From assembly GCA_036003365.1 (NCBI GenBank), contig DASYSL010000083.1, forward strand, positions 1 through 40,474: 40,474 bases of DNA, given 5' to 3'. Within the stretch, counting starts at the first letter, position 1. The number at the start of each line of letters is the position of its first letter. Shown here piece after piece: positions 1 to 9,940 of this stretch. This DNA comes from DASYSL01 sp036003365. Lineage in GTDB: Bacteria; Eisenbacteria; RBG-16-71-46; DASYSL01. The notes beneath the pieces are model-generated. The model saw nothing but the letters and a program-made list of their open reading frames with translations, searched no databases and was not told where the DNA came from. Both the position numbers and the translations under genes were made by a program.

Positions 1-731
1 TCGGGATCGGCGCACTCGACCACCAGCACGTCGCCGCCGACTCCGGCTTTGAGCGAAGCGGGGTCGCCTTCCGCCACGATGCGGCCCTGGTCGAGGATGA
101 CGACGCGGTGCGCGCGCTCCGCCTCCTCGCCGAGATGAGTCGCATAGAGCACCGCGGTGCCGGCGCGCGATTGCGCTTCGATGGCTTCCCACACTTCCGC
201 GCGCGCCGCCGGATCGAGGCCGGAAGTGGGCTCATCGAGCAGGAGCACGCTGGGACGCGCGAGCAGTGCCCGCGCCACTTCGAGCCGCCGCGCCAGGCCG
301 CCCGATAGAGTCGACACGCGGTCACGGCGGCGGTCGGCGAGGTCGACGCGCGCCAGCGCCTCGTCCACCGCGCGCGCCAGTGCCGCGCCACCCAGTCCGT
401 ACAACCGTGCGAGCAGGCGCAGGTTCTCTTCCACGCTCAGGCGCCGATCGAGGCTCGGTCCCTGGAACACGATGCCGAGACGGCGGCGCGCGGCGAAGGG
501 ATCGCGCACGACGTCGACGCCCATGATGCGCGCGTCGCCGGAGGTGGGTGGAAGCAGTGTCGCCAGAATCGAGATCAGCGTGCTCTTGCCGGCGCCATTG
601 GGGCCGAGGAGCGCCACGCGCTCGCCCGCCGAGACGGCGAGATCGAGATGGTCCAGCGCCGTGCGCTCGCCGTAGCGCGTCGTGAGCGCGCGCGCCTCCA
701 CCGCCGGAGCTTTCGTGGCGGGATCGATCAA
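1..731 (-). CDS. ABC transporter ATP-binding protein (partial, 3' end off the left edge)
   Basis: ATPase subunit of an ABC-2 type (NatA/CcmA-like) exporter. The frame reads through to base 1 without a stop, so the C-terminus is missing. Visible motifs in order are Walker A GPNGAGKST, Q-loop VFQGPSLD, signature STLSGG, Walker B SVLLLDEPTSGLDP and an H-loop in YATHLGEEAE. The start is taken as the TTG at 731, whose last two bases overlap the ctaB stop as TTGA; a GTG a few codons further in is an alternative. It is last in the ctaA-ctaB run, so it may export something linked to oxidase assembly (for example copper or heme), but that is inference. The permease should lie just left of the window. 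Confidence 0.9.
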   Translation of the reverse strand, partial: MIDPATKAPAVEARALTTRYGERTALDHLDLAVSAGERVALLGPNGAGKSTLISILATLLPPTSGDARIMGVDVVRDPFAARRRLGIVFQGPSLDRRLSVEENLRLLARLYGLGGAALARAVDEALARVDLADRRRDRVSTLSGGLARRLEVARALLARPSVLLLDEPTSGLDPAARAEVWEAIEAQSRAGTAVLYATHLGEEAERAHRVVILDQGRIVAEGDPASLKAGVGGDVLVVECADP

Positions 732-1615
732 GAGGATCCGGCGTCGAGGACGAAGGCGAGCAGCGTGAGGCCCATATAGAGGATCGAGGCGATGAAGGTG
801 GAGCGCGCCCAGGCCGTGGTGGCGCCGGTCTTGCGTCCGCGCCACGCCACGAGGAACCAGGCGAGGCCCAGGAGTGGTGTCGCGACCGCGGTGATGGTCC
901 CGGCGCGCGACAAGGGCACGAGCAGGACCGGGATCGGCACCAGGGCCGCGATCCACAACGCGGTCTGACGCTCCACCGTGCCGTCGTCCACGTGCTTCAC
1001 CGGGAACATGGGCATGCCCGCCGCCGCATAGTCTTCGCGATACAACGTGGCGAGCGCCAGAAAGTGCGGCGGCTGCCACAGGAACATCCAGGCGAAGAGC
1101 GCCCAGGCGCCAGGGTCGAGGCCCCCGCCGGCCGCGGTCCAGCCGATGAGCGGCGGAATAGCGCCGGGGACGGCGCCCACCAGCGTGCACAGGGAGCTCG
1201 TGCGCTTCATCGGCGTGTACACGAGCACGTAGGTGGCCACGGCGAGAGTGGCGAGAGCGCCCGAGAGCGGCTTGAGCCACAGAAGGACCGCGATTCCGCC
1301 GAGCGCGAGCGTGAGCCCGAAGGCGAGTGCTGTCGTGGGATCGAGCCGTCCCGAAGGCAACGGACGATTGCGGGTCCGCCGCATCCACTTGTCGCTTTCG
1401 CGCTCGCGATAACAGTTGAGCGCGTTGGCGCCGCCCACCACCGCACCTGTGGCCGCGATGGCGGCGATCGCCCGCCCCCACCCCGGCGGCGACACGGGTG
1501 CCAACGCCATGCCCACCGCACAGCTCAGGACGACGAGCAGCGAGAGCCTTGGCTTGGTGAGATCGAGGAGATCGGCGAGACCGGCGCGGCTCGCCACCTG
1601 CTCGGCGACGGTCAC
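728..1615 (-). CDS. ctaB: protoheme IX farnesyltransferase (heme O synthase)
   Basis: Membrane prenyltransferase that attaches a farnesyl group to heme B to make heme O, the precursor of heme A for aa3-type oxidases. The 295-residue protein has the usual family length, about eight to nine hydrophobic segments, and both prenyl-diphosphate binding motifs: NALNCYRERESDKWMRRT followed by RPLPSG, and the later DYAAAGMPMFP region. The open frame continues far upstream, but that part is only a shadow of ctaA. The GTG at 1615 is chosen because it overlaps the ctaA stop as GTGA and gives a normal N-terminus (VAEQ...DLLDLTKPR). It lies between ctaA and the ABC ATPase in one operon. Confidence 0.95.
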   Translation of the reverse strand: MTVAEQVASRAGLADLLDLTKPRLSLLVVLSCAVGMALAPVSPPGWGRAIAAIAATGAVVGGANALNCYRERESDKWMRRTRNRPLPSGRLDPTTALAFGLTLALGGIAVLLWLKPLSGALATLAVATYVLVYTPMKRTSSLCTLVGAVPGAIPPLIGWTAAGGGLDPGAWALFAWMFLWQPPHFLALATLYREDYAAAGMPMFPVKHVDDGTVERQTALWIAALVPIPVLLVPLSRAGTITAVATPLLGLAWFLVAWRGRKTGATTAWARSTFIASILYMGLTLLAFVLDAGSS

Positions 1616-2562
1616 GGCGTCTCCTGGGCGAGCGCACCGGTCAACACCGGCGCTCGCGAGGGTGCTGCCAGGCGGTAGCTCCAGAGCGTGAGCGAAAGCA
1701 GGAGCGCGAGCAGGGCGGCGCCGCCCGCGTGATGCGCGACGGTGACGAACGGGTTGAGGCCCGAAAGGATCGAGGCCGCCCCGAGCGCGAACTGGAAGAC
1801 GACGAGGATCGCGGCGAGGTGCGCGAGCCGCCATGTGACCGGCGCCTCGCGTCGGGCGCCGAAGGCGACGAAAGCGAGCAACCAGACGGTCAATGTCACG
1901 AGGACGCCGCCGAAGCGATGGAAGACGTGGACCGCCTGATAGATCGAGTTGAGCGCCGGGAACAGCTGCCCGCCGGCGAGCGGGAAGTCGGGGAAGGCGA
2001 GACCGGCCCCCAGGTGCCGCATGACGGCGCCGATCAGGATCTGCGCGAAGGTGAGCCCGGTGGCGAAGGCCGCCCAGGGCGCCACGCGCGCGGCGCGCGC
2101 CGACACCCCCGCTTGCGACTCGAGCCAGGCGCGCGAGGTGACCAAGGCGTAGCTCACGACGCAGCAGAACACGAGCATCGCCGTGGCCGCGTGCGCCACC
2201 GAGATCGCGGGCGGCAAGAGGAGCAACACCGTCAGCCCGCCGAGCAGCGCCTGCACCACCACCAGGATTCCGGCCGCGTACGCCAGCCGCTTGGCCGGGC
2301 GCGGATCGCCGCGCCACGCCCACACACAGAGCACGAGGATGAGGGTGGCGACCACGCCCGCGATCATGCGGTGGCCGTGCTCGAACAGCACGCCGCCCGA
2401 CATGCGCGGGAAGAACTTGCCGTAGGAAAGCGGCCAGTCGGGGACGGCGAGCGCCGACCCCGTGCTGGTCACCGAGGCTCCCGCCATGAGCAGGAGGAAC
2501 GTAGCTCCCGCGGTGACGCGGGCAAAGCGAGCCAGGCCCGCCGAGGGTGCCGCGGGCTTCAC
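1612..2562 (-). CDS. ctaA: heme A synthase, CtaA/COX15 family
   Basis: Integral membrane enzyme that oxidises the C8 methyl of heme O to a formyl group, giving heme A. It has 316 residues with eight predicted membrane helices in two four-helix halves. The histidines expected to bind hemes are present: H62 and H64 in EHGHRMIAG, H124 in AHAATA, H212/H215 in the second half (VHVFHRFGG) and H277/H278 (AHHAGG). The start is GTG, preceded by a GCGGAA-like ribosome site. It follows the cytochrome c gene by 10 bases and overlaps ctaB by 4, so the three are probably one transcript. Together with ctaB it implies a heme A-containing cytochrome oxidase elsewhere in the genome. Confidence 0.95.
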   Translation of the reverse strand: MKPAAPSAGLARFARVTAGATFLLLMAGASVTSTGSALAVPDWPLSYGKFFPRMSGGVLFEHGHRMIAGVVATLILVLCVWAWRGDPRPAKRLAYAAGILVVVQALLGGLTVLLLLPPAISVAHAATAMLVFCCVVSYALVTSRAWLESQAGVSARAARVAPWAAFATGLTFAQILIGAVMRHLGAGLAFPDFPLAGGQLFPALNSIYQAVHVFHRFGGVLVTLTVWLLAFVAFGARREAPVTWRLAHLAAILVVFQFALGAASILSGLNPFVTVAHHAGGAALLALLLSLTLWSYRLAAPSRAPVLTGALAQETP

Positions 2563-2572
2563 TTCCGCCGGC

Positions 2573-3043
2573 TCACTTCCCGAACGAGCGAACCTTGAGG
2601 ATGAGCGACTTGGCCTCGCTCTCCGACACGATCCCCTTCCACGGCGGCATGCCCGTACCCGCCTTGCCGTTCATGATCGTGGTGAAGATCTGATCGTCGC
2701 TGAGCGTCTTCATGTAAGCCGTGTCGTGGAAATTCCGCGGCTTGGGATTGAGCGCGGCGCCGCCTGGGCCGTCGCCCATGCCGTTGGGCCCGTGGCAAAG
2801 CTCGCAACGCTCGTGGAACACCTTTTCCCCGACGGCCAGCGAGACTTCGCCGTTGCTCGTGCTTCCCGAGGCGGCGGTGGTGCCGTTGCCTGCCGGCGCT
2901 TCGGCGGGAGGCGCGGAGCTCGTGGGCGACGGATTGCCGGTGCCCGAGTTCTCCTTGTTGCCGCCGCAGCTCCAGGCGCAGAAGGCGACCAACGCGATGA
3001 CGGAAACCAAATAGACAAGCGAGCGCGCCCTGATCGTGCTCAT
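2573..3043 (-). CDS. lipid-anchored monoheme cytochrome c
   Basis: Single-heme class I cytochrome c of 156 residues. The N-terminus is a hydrophobic export signal ending near a cysteine (VAFCAWSC, C26), suggesting lipoprotein anchoring, though the lipobox is loose. A Ser/Thr/Pro/Ala-rich linker covers roughly residues 30-66. The heme site is C80-E-L-C83-H84 and the likely axial methionine is M132 in TGMPPWKG. The frame extends to 3142, but the ATG at 3043 is preferred because a GGAGG ribosome site lies 9 bases upstream and it gives a clean signal peptide. Being the first gene before ctaA-ctaB, it is a likely electron carrier to the terminal oxidase (inference). Confidence 0.9.
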   Translation of the reverse strand: MSTIRARSLVYLVSVIALVAFCAWSCGGNKENSGTGNPSPTSSAPPAEAPAGNGTTAASGSTSNGEVSLAVGEKVFHERCELCHGPNGMGDGPGGAALNPKPRNFHDTAYMKTLSDDQIFTTIMNGKAGTGMPPWKGIVSESEAKSLILKVRSFGK

Positions 3044-3799
3044 TCCGATCGACCTCCGGTCGTTGGGGATGCGGGCGCCGCGAAGGCGGCGGGTCGTGCG
3101 GGGTCCGGGCCGCATGATAGCGGTTCGGCTGGGCACTGTCATGGGGAGGGCGAGCGCAAGCGAGCAGGAAAACGCCTGAAAAACCGGAAGAGGGCAGGAG
3201 TCGAAGCCGACGGGCCCGTCGCGCAGATCGCTTTCCCGTCGAACCTCGCCCTACCCTCTCCGTTCAGGATGGCGGCATCACCGGGACAGTCGCCGCCGAT
3301 CCCTTTCTTCGTTGACCGGGCGTATTTGGATGTCTTGTGACTGACTACGGTACTTGCTCACCAGGGAAGTGCGTCTGTGAGCTAGCGACCTCCTCGACAC
3401 TGACTCCGGCGTTTGCCGGCTTCAGGCGATACGTTGTGGTTCTCCGGCTTCCTGCCGGCGTCGGAGTCGAAATGGATTGAGGCTCTAAAACCTCTTTCCT
3501 TCCGCTCGGGAACTCATCTAGGGCAAGCCGCATGCCAAGATCGCGCGCCACGAAGCTCTGTCGAAGAGACCATGTAACTCGTTGTGTTTTCGTGCTCGCG
3601 CGCCGGCCGCTCGCGGCGTTGGGCGGCATGAATCGAGGGCTGTTTACGATCCCGCCGTATATTCAGAAAGTTACTTTCGCCTATTAAAGTGTTTTCAAGT
3701 TCAAGCAGGACATTGAATTAGGGGGGCGGGCGCGCTGTTACCCAAGTGATACGAAAATGTCAGGTCGGGTTACGAATCGAAATCGGGTTGAAGCCGGCC
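3044..3799. other. 756-base intergenic stretch, compositionally unlike its surroundings
   Basis: This stretch lies between the sigma-54 activator stop and the cytochrome c start. It is visibly less GC-rich than the rest, especially 3630-3770, which has AT runs such as TATATTC and CTATTAAAG. It contains a short perfect hairpin, CCGGC-GTTT-GCCGG, at 3406-3419. No frame gives a recognisable protein. The one minus-strand open frame (3345-3629) is listed separately as doubtful. It may hold the promoter of the ctaA operon, a decayed insertion, or an unrecognised RNA. Confidence 0.5.
3345..3629 (-). CDS. doubtful ORF, 94 residues, possible gene remnant
   Basis: This open frame begins MPPNAASGRR and ends HFPGEQVP. 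I recognise no domain, signal peptide or membrane segment, and no convincing ribosome site precedes the ATG. Its base composition is lower in GC than the flanking genes and its codon choice (for example AAA, ACA, TTA) differs from them, so it could be a decayed horizontally acquired gene or simply non-coding DNA. It overlaps the CCGGC hairpin at 3406-3419. Treat it as not established. Confidence 0.15.
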   Translation of the reverse strand: MPPNAASGRRASTKTQRVTWSLRQSFVARDLGMRLALDEFPSGRKEVLEPQSISTPTPAGSRRTTTYRLKPANAGVSVEEVASSQTHFPGEQVP

Positions 3800-6223
<2,424 letters not shown>

Positions 6224-6269
6224 GTTGCCTCTTCCTCCCAGGACGGGCTGCCTGGGCGAGACAGTTTCC

Positions 6270-6617
6270 CTACCAGGTGTATCCGCCGAGACGGACGCCG
6301 AGCGTCCACATCAGCGGTTGCAGCCATCCACGCAGAGAGCCACTCGACACGGAGTCGACCGGGTACGACGAGCTCGTCGTGCCGCGAACCGGGGACACGC
6401 TCAGAGAGCCGCCCCACCGCGGGTAACCGAAGGTCTTCGACGGATCGGGTTTGTCCGGATCACCGTTGGTGGACCCGCCACCAGGAGAGTCGTCGGTCCA
6501 CGACGTCTCGCCGCCGCTGATCGCGGCATGTGTGCTCACGGGGGTCCACATGAGTGTCACTGCGCAGATCGCTGCGAGAACCAAAAGCAGAGATCCCTTG
6601 CGCATGGCGTTGATCAT
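6270..6617 (-). CDS. small exported protein of unknown function upstream of the sigma-54/TPR activator
   Basis: A 115-residue protein beginning MINAMRKGSL with a typical Sec signal peptide (basic start, hydrophobic core LLLVLAAICAVTLMW) and a probable cleavage site near STHAA|IS. The mature part is rich in Gly, Ser, Thr, Asp and Pro (GGETSWTDDSPGGGS, DPDKPDPSKTFGYPRWGG), has no cysteine, and ends in a more hydrophobic tail (LRGWLQPLMWTLGV...YTW). I recognise no family. The ATG at 6617 is chosen over the upstream in-frame start because AAGGTGGGTGG sits directly before it. Only 46 bases separate it from the regulator gene, so it may be a signal, partner or target of that regulator (inference). 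Confidence 0.7.
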   Translation of the reverse strand: MINAMRKGSLLLVLAAICAVTLMWTPVSTHAAISGGETSWTDDSPGGGSTNGDPDKPDPSKTFGYPRWGGSLSVSPVRGTTSSSYPVDSVSSGSLRGWLQPLMWTLGVRLGGYTW

Positions 6618-6669
6618 TCCACCCACCTTCTTCCGAATCGCCCGGCTGCCCAAATAACAAACGAAGGAG

Positions 6670-6741
6670 GAGCCCGATGCGCCCGCGCGTTGGGCTCACT
6701 CCGCCGGTTCGGCCACCCCGGAGTCCGGGGGTCCCGTGGCC
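6670..6741 (-). promoter_or_regulatory. candidate structured 5' leader (two hairpins) of the small exported protein gene
   Basis: On the minus strand, 50-125 bases before the small gene, two inverted repeats follow one another. One is GGCCAC...GTGGCC (6711-6716 with 6736-6741) enclosing CCCCGG-ACT-CCGGGG (6716-6730). The other is GAGCCC/GGGCTC (6670-6675 with 6692-6697) with a 16-base GC-rich loop. No U-run follows, so a standard rho-independent terminator is unlikely. It could be a cis-regulatory RNA or simply GC-rich spacer. No known riboswitch consensus fits convincingly. Confidence 0.3.
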
Positions 6742-6824
6742 TCTCTGGCTAAAAGGCTAGGACGATGGATGGACGCGAGCAAGGCAAATCGCATGTGCGA
6801 AGTAGAGGGGTGGGGAATGATAGT

Positions 6825-6837
6825 TTACTAATAGTAA
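6825..6837. promoter_or_regulatory. AT-rich palindrome, possible operator
   Basis: TTACTA-A-TAGTAA is a near-perfect palindrome of 6-base arms in an AT-rich patch (6816-6840), conspicuous in this GC-rich DNA. It lies about 210 bases upstream of the small exported protein gene and downstream of cysS. It could be part of the promoter or operator for the small gene/regulator pair. No clear -35/-10 pair was found. Confidence 0.25.
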
Positions 6838-6880
6838 TCAGCGAAAGACGCGGCGGGAATGGCGATTCCGGAGCCCGTTG

Positions 6881-6923
6881 GGACATGCGCCAGCGCATGC
6901 TGGACTATGCGCCAGCGCATGCT
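6881..6923. repeat. two tandem palindromic repeats downstream of cysS
   Basis: Two near-identical units stand head to tail: GGAC-ATGCGCCAGCGCATGCT (6881-6901) and GGACT-ATGCGCCAGCGCATGCT (6902-6923). Each contains the inverted repeat ATGCGC-CA-GCGCAT. A further palindrome, GCCGAGCTCGGC, follows at 6924-6935. They lie 46-88 bases beyond the cysS stop. Likely roles are transcript 3'-end stabilisation or termination without a U-tract, or a REP-like element. Confidence 0.55.
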
Positions 6924-6968
6924 GCCGAGCTCGGCTCGGGAGCTTCGATCAGCCCTACTGGCGCGGAG

Positions 6969-8369
6969 CTAACTCTCTTTGCGGCGCAGCTTTGGCCCTT
7001 CGGCCCCGTCCTCGACCAGGATGCCCTGGCCCAGAAGATCGCCGCGCAGTGCGTCGGCCCGGGCCCAGTCGCGCTTCTTGCGGGCTTCCTCGCGCTCGGT
7101 CACCAGGCGGAGCACGTCCTCCGGCCAGGCCTCCTCCCGCCGCGGCCCCTCGAGCAGAAGACCCATGAGTCCCGCCCAGCGCCGCAGCTCGAGCGCCGCC
7201 GCCCGCGCTCCCGGCGCGTCGGCGGAATCGGCCAGCCGATTGACCGTGCGCGCCAGGTCGAAGAGATGGCCGAGCGCGCCGGCGGTATTGAAGTCGTCGG
7301 TCATCGCTTCATGGAAGCCAGCTACCGATGCAGCCGCCGCTTCGTCGAGTGAGTCGCTCGCGGTCGTCGGCGCTTCACCGTCGAATCCGCCGCCTCGCTC
7401 GACCGCCTGACGCAAGCGCGCGTAGGCCTCGCGCCCTTCGCCGAGGCGCTCCTCGTTGAACTCGATCGGGCTCCGGTAATGCGTCGAGAGCAAATAGAAA
7501 CGAATCTCCTCGGGACGGAACTGCTCGAGCACGTCCTCGATGAGGAAGAAACGCTTCTCCGACTTCGACATCTTCTGGCCGCCGAGCGTGACCATGCCGT
7601 TGTGCAGCCAGAAATGAACGAACGGCTTGCCGGTCGCCGACTCCGATTGCGCGATCTCGTTCTCGTGGTGCGGGAAAATCAGATCCTGCCCACCGCCGTG
7701 CAAGTCGAAGGTCTCGCCGAGATACTTCGACGACATGGCCGAGCACTCGATGTGCCATCCCGGCCGGCCCGGTCCCCACGGCGAGTCCCACGCCGGCTCG
7801 CCCGGCTTGGCACCCTTCCAAAGAGTGAAATCCAAAGGATCGCGCTTCTCCTCGCCGACCTCGATACGCGCGCCGGAGCGCAGGTCATCCACGTCGCGGC
7901 CCGAGAGCTTGCCGTACTGCTTGTCCTTGCGCACATCGAAGTAGACGTCGCCGCCCGAGGCGTAGGCGAAGCCCTTGTCGACCAGCGTGCCGATCAAAGC
8001 CAGGATCTCCGGGATATGCTCGGTGGCCTTGGGATACACGGAGGCGCGCTGCACGAAGAGTTGGTCGGCGAACTGGAAATAAGCGGCGATGTTGCGCTCG
8101 GCCACGACGCGGTAGGGCACGCCCTCCTCGGCCGCGCGGGCAATGATCTTGTCGTCGATGTCGGTGAAGTTGTAGACGAACGTCACCTGGTAGCCGAGGT
8201 ACGTGAGATAGCGGCGGATGGTGTCGTTGGCCACGGCCGAGCGCAGGTGGCCGACGTGCGGCTTGTCCTGCACCGTCATGCCGCACACGTACATGCCCAC
8301 CTTGCCTTGGTGGACCGGCTCGAACGGCCGCTTGCCACGGCTCTGCGTATCGTGGATGCGCAGCGTCAC
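6969..8369 (-). CDS. cysS: cysteinyl-tRNA synthetase
   Basis: Class I aminoacyl-tRNA synthetase that charges tRNA-Cys, 466 residues, normal for the family. Motifs: the HIGH-type signature in KPHVGHLRS, the first zinc cysteine in YVCGMTVQ, the zinc ligands in HIECSAMS and PHHENEIAQSE, and KMSKS in GGQKMSKSEKRF. A helical anticodon-binding domain and short C-terminal tail follow. The open frame reaches a TTG at 8387, but the GTG at 8369 is preferred because AGAGGAGAG lies 5 bases upstream and it begins VTLRIHDT as is typical. It is the last gene of the mlaE-to-cysS run, 32 bases behind ddl. Confidence 0.97.
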   Translation of the reverse strand: MTLRIHDTQSRGKRPFEPVHQGKVGMYVCGMTVQDKPHVGHLRSAVANDTIRRYLTYLGYQVTFVYNFTDIDDKIIARAAEEGVPYRVVAERNIAAYFQFADQLFVQRASVYPKATEHIPEILALIGTLVDKGFAYASGGDVYFDVRKDKQYGKLSGRDVDDLRSGARIEVGEEKRDPLDFTLWKGAKPGEPAWDSPWGPGRPGWHIECSAMSSKYLGETFDLHGGGQDLIFPHHENEIAQSESATGKPFVHFWLHNGMVTLGGQKMSKSEKRFFLIEDVLEQFRPEEIRFYLLSTHYRSPIEFNEERLGEGREAYARLRQAVERGGGFDGEAPTTASDSLDEAAAASVAGFHEAMTDDFNTAGALGHLFDLARTVNRLADSADAPGARAAALELRRWAGLMGLLLEGPRREEAWPEDVLRLVTEREEARKKRDWARADALRGDLLGQGILVEDGAEGPKLRRKES

Positions 8370-8401
8370 GTGCTCTCCTCTGTTCAATTGTTCAATTCAA
8401 C

Positions 8402-9427
8402 CTATCGCTTGGGTTCGGCGCGCGACACCGCCGGCTGCCCGCCGCCCTCGGGCTCGAGGGCCAGGGCCAGCATGCGCGCCACCACGTCGTCGTACGAAAG
8501 TCCGGCCGCCTTGGCCGCCATGGGCACGAGGCTCGTCGGCGTCATGCCCGGCACGGTATTGACCTCGAGGCAGGAAGGACGGCCTTCGGGGTCGAGGCGA
8601 AAATCCACGCGCGCCACGCCGCGGCAGCCGAGGGTCTCGAAGGCGCGCAGTCCCAGCTCCTGCACGCGCGCCGTCATGTCGGCGGGCAGCACGGCGGGAC
8701 ATTCGTAGCGGGTCGCGCCCGCCGTGTACTTGCTTTCGTAGTCGTAGAAACCGCTGTTGGGGATGATCTCCACGATGGGCAGCGCCTCGTGGCCGATCAC
8801 CGCCACGGTCAGCTCGCGCCCGGGAATGAAGCGCTCGATCAAGACCTGGCGCGAGTGCTTCGCGGCCAGCTCGAAGGCGGGCACGAGCTGCTTGGGCTCC
8901 TCGACGATGGTGAGCCCGACCGTGCTTCCCTGATCGTTCGGCTTGACCACGACCGGAAATCCGCCGATCGGTCCCACGTCGGCGGGATCGGGCGGCGGAC
9001 CATCGGACGGCAGCACGAGCCACGGGGGCGTGGGGATGCCGGCGTGCTCGAACAGGCGCTTGGAGAGTGCCTTGTCCATGGCCAGCGCCGAAGCCAGCAT
9101 GCCCGACCCGGTGTAGGGCACGCGCGCCAGGTCGAGCACCGCCTGCAGCGTGCCGTTCTCTCCCGCTCCGCCGTGCAGCGCGATGACCACCGCCTGGGCT
9201 TCGGTGACCGAGGGCACGCGCACGAGCGCGGTCTCGGGCAGATCGCTGGCGGCTTCCAGCTGGGGCGCCGAGGTCTCGGCGCCCGGCGGCAGCGCGCGGC
9301 CGTCGGCGGCGTCCAGGCTCAGCACGTCGTGGCCGAGCCGGCGCAGTGCCGCCGCCATGCCCGCCCCCGTGGTCAGCGAGACGGCGCGCTCGGCCGAGCG
9401 GCCGCCCATGAGGATCACGATCTTCAT
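8402..9427 (-). CDS. ddl: D-alanine--D-alanine ligase
   Basis: ATP-grasp ligase that joins two D-alanines for the peptidoglycan stem peptide, in the cytoplasm; 341 residues. Seen: the N-terminal MGGRSAERAVSL loop, ALHGGAGENGTLQ, the YTGSGMLASALAMDK segment, the ATP-binding region VVVKPNDQGSTVGL, and the metal/ADP site FLEVNTVPGMTPTSLVPMAAKAAG. Most relatives have HGxxGEDG where this has HGGAGENG, a mild variation. The frame extends upstream across ispF in another reading frame. The ATG at 9427 (MKIVILMGG) with GAGGA upstream is the real start. It lies between ispF and cysS. Confidence 0.96.
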   Translation of the reverse strand: MKIVILMGGRSAERAVSLTTGAGMAAALRRLGHDVLSLDAADGRALPPGAETSAPQLEAASDLPETALVRVPSVTEAQAVVIALHGGAGENGTLQAVLDLARVPYTGSGMLASALAMDKALSKRLFEHAGIPTPPWLVLPSDGPPPDPADVGPIGGFPVVVKPNDQGSTVGLTIVEEPKQLVPAFELAAKHSRQVLIERFIPGRELTVAVIGHEALPIVEIIPNSGFYDYESKYTAGATRYECPAVLPADMTARVQELGLRAFETLGCRGVARVDFRLDPEGRPSCLEVNTVPGMTPTSLVPMAAKAAGLSYDDVVARMLALALEPEGGGQPAVSRAEPKR

Positions 9428-9459
9428 GCGGAGCTTCCTCGAAGAAGTGGAATCGTGGC

Positions 9460-9939
9460 TCAGGGCGTCTCGACCAGGACGACGGCGAGAGCCGCGAGTC
9501 CGTGCCCCTGTCCGAGCGCGCCCAAACCCTCGGGACGCGTGGCCTTCACACTGACCCGGTCCATGCCCACACGCAGCGCCTCGGCCAGGCGCTCGCGCAT
9601 GGCGTCGACATAGGGCGCAAGACGCGGCTCCTCGGTCACCACCGTGACATCGGCGTTGCCGATCGCTGCCCCCTTCTCGGCTGCCATCGCCACCACCTGC
9701 TCGAGGATGCCCACGCTCGAAGCACCATGCCAGCGCGCTTCCGTATCGGGAAAATGCTTGCCGAGATCTCCGAGAGCCAAAGCACCGAGAATGGCGTCGG
9801 CGATGGCGTGGCACACGGCATCGGCATCCGAGTGCCCGGTCAGGCCGCGATGGCTTTCGACTCGCACGCCGCCCAGGATCAGCGGCCGGCCATGGCCGAA
9901 CGGATGCACATCATAGCCGAGCCCGACTCTCTGTCCCAT
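9460..9939 (-). CDS. ispF: 2-C-methyl-D-erythritol 2,4-cyclodiphosphate synthase
   Basis: Fifth enzyme of the MEP isoprenoid pathway: it cyclises CDP-ME 2-phosphate, releasing CMP. It has 159 residues, the standard length, and acts as a trimer. Seen: GYDVHPF (metal ligands D and H), GHSDADAVCHAIADAILGA, DLGKHFPDT and the C-terminal VKATRPEGLGALGQGHGLAALA. The start ATG lies one base after the ispD stop, so translation is probably coupled. ispD and ispF are adjacent rather than fused. Confidence 0.98.
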   Translation of the reverse strand: MGQRVGLGYDVHPFGHGRPLILGGVRVESHRGLTGHSDADAVCHAIADAILGALALGDLGKHFPDTEARWHGASSVGILEQVVAMAAEKGAAIGNADVTVVTEEPRLAPYVDAMRERLAEALRVGMDRVSVKATRPEGLGALGQGHGLAALAVVLVETP

Positions 9940-9940
9940 G

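Noticed and set aside
728..2323. 531-residue frame that would make ctaB almost twice as long
   Set aside because: The extra N-terminal part reads through ctaA in another frame and has no membrane or family pattern. The GTG at 1615 gives a normal-length CtaB.
3269..3340. Short plus-strand frame containing FFVDRA, reminiscent of PIN-like toxins
   Set aside because: It ends within 23 residues and the neighbouring frames do not continue a PIN domain.
3609..3640. Possible attC-like site (GTTGGGC) near the doubtful ORF
   Set aside because: The matching partner (GCCCAAC) at the right distance and the folded arms of an attC are missing.
6654..6780. c-di-GMP-I riboswitch before the small exported protein gene
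   Set aside because: Only a short GCCACGGG string fits. The conserved GCAAACC and GACGCAAAGC segments are absent on the transcribed strand.
6618..6968. Sigma-54 promoter (GG-N10-GC) upstream of the small gene/regulator pair
   Set aside because: No GG-N10-GC pair with flanking consensus was found by eye on the minus strand.
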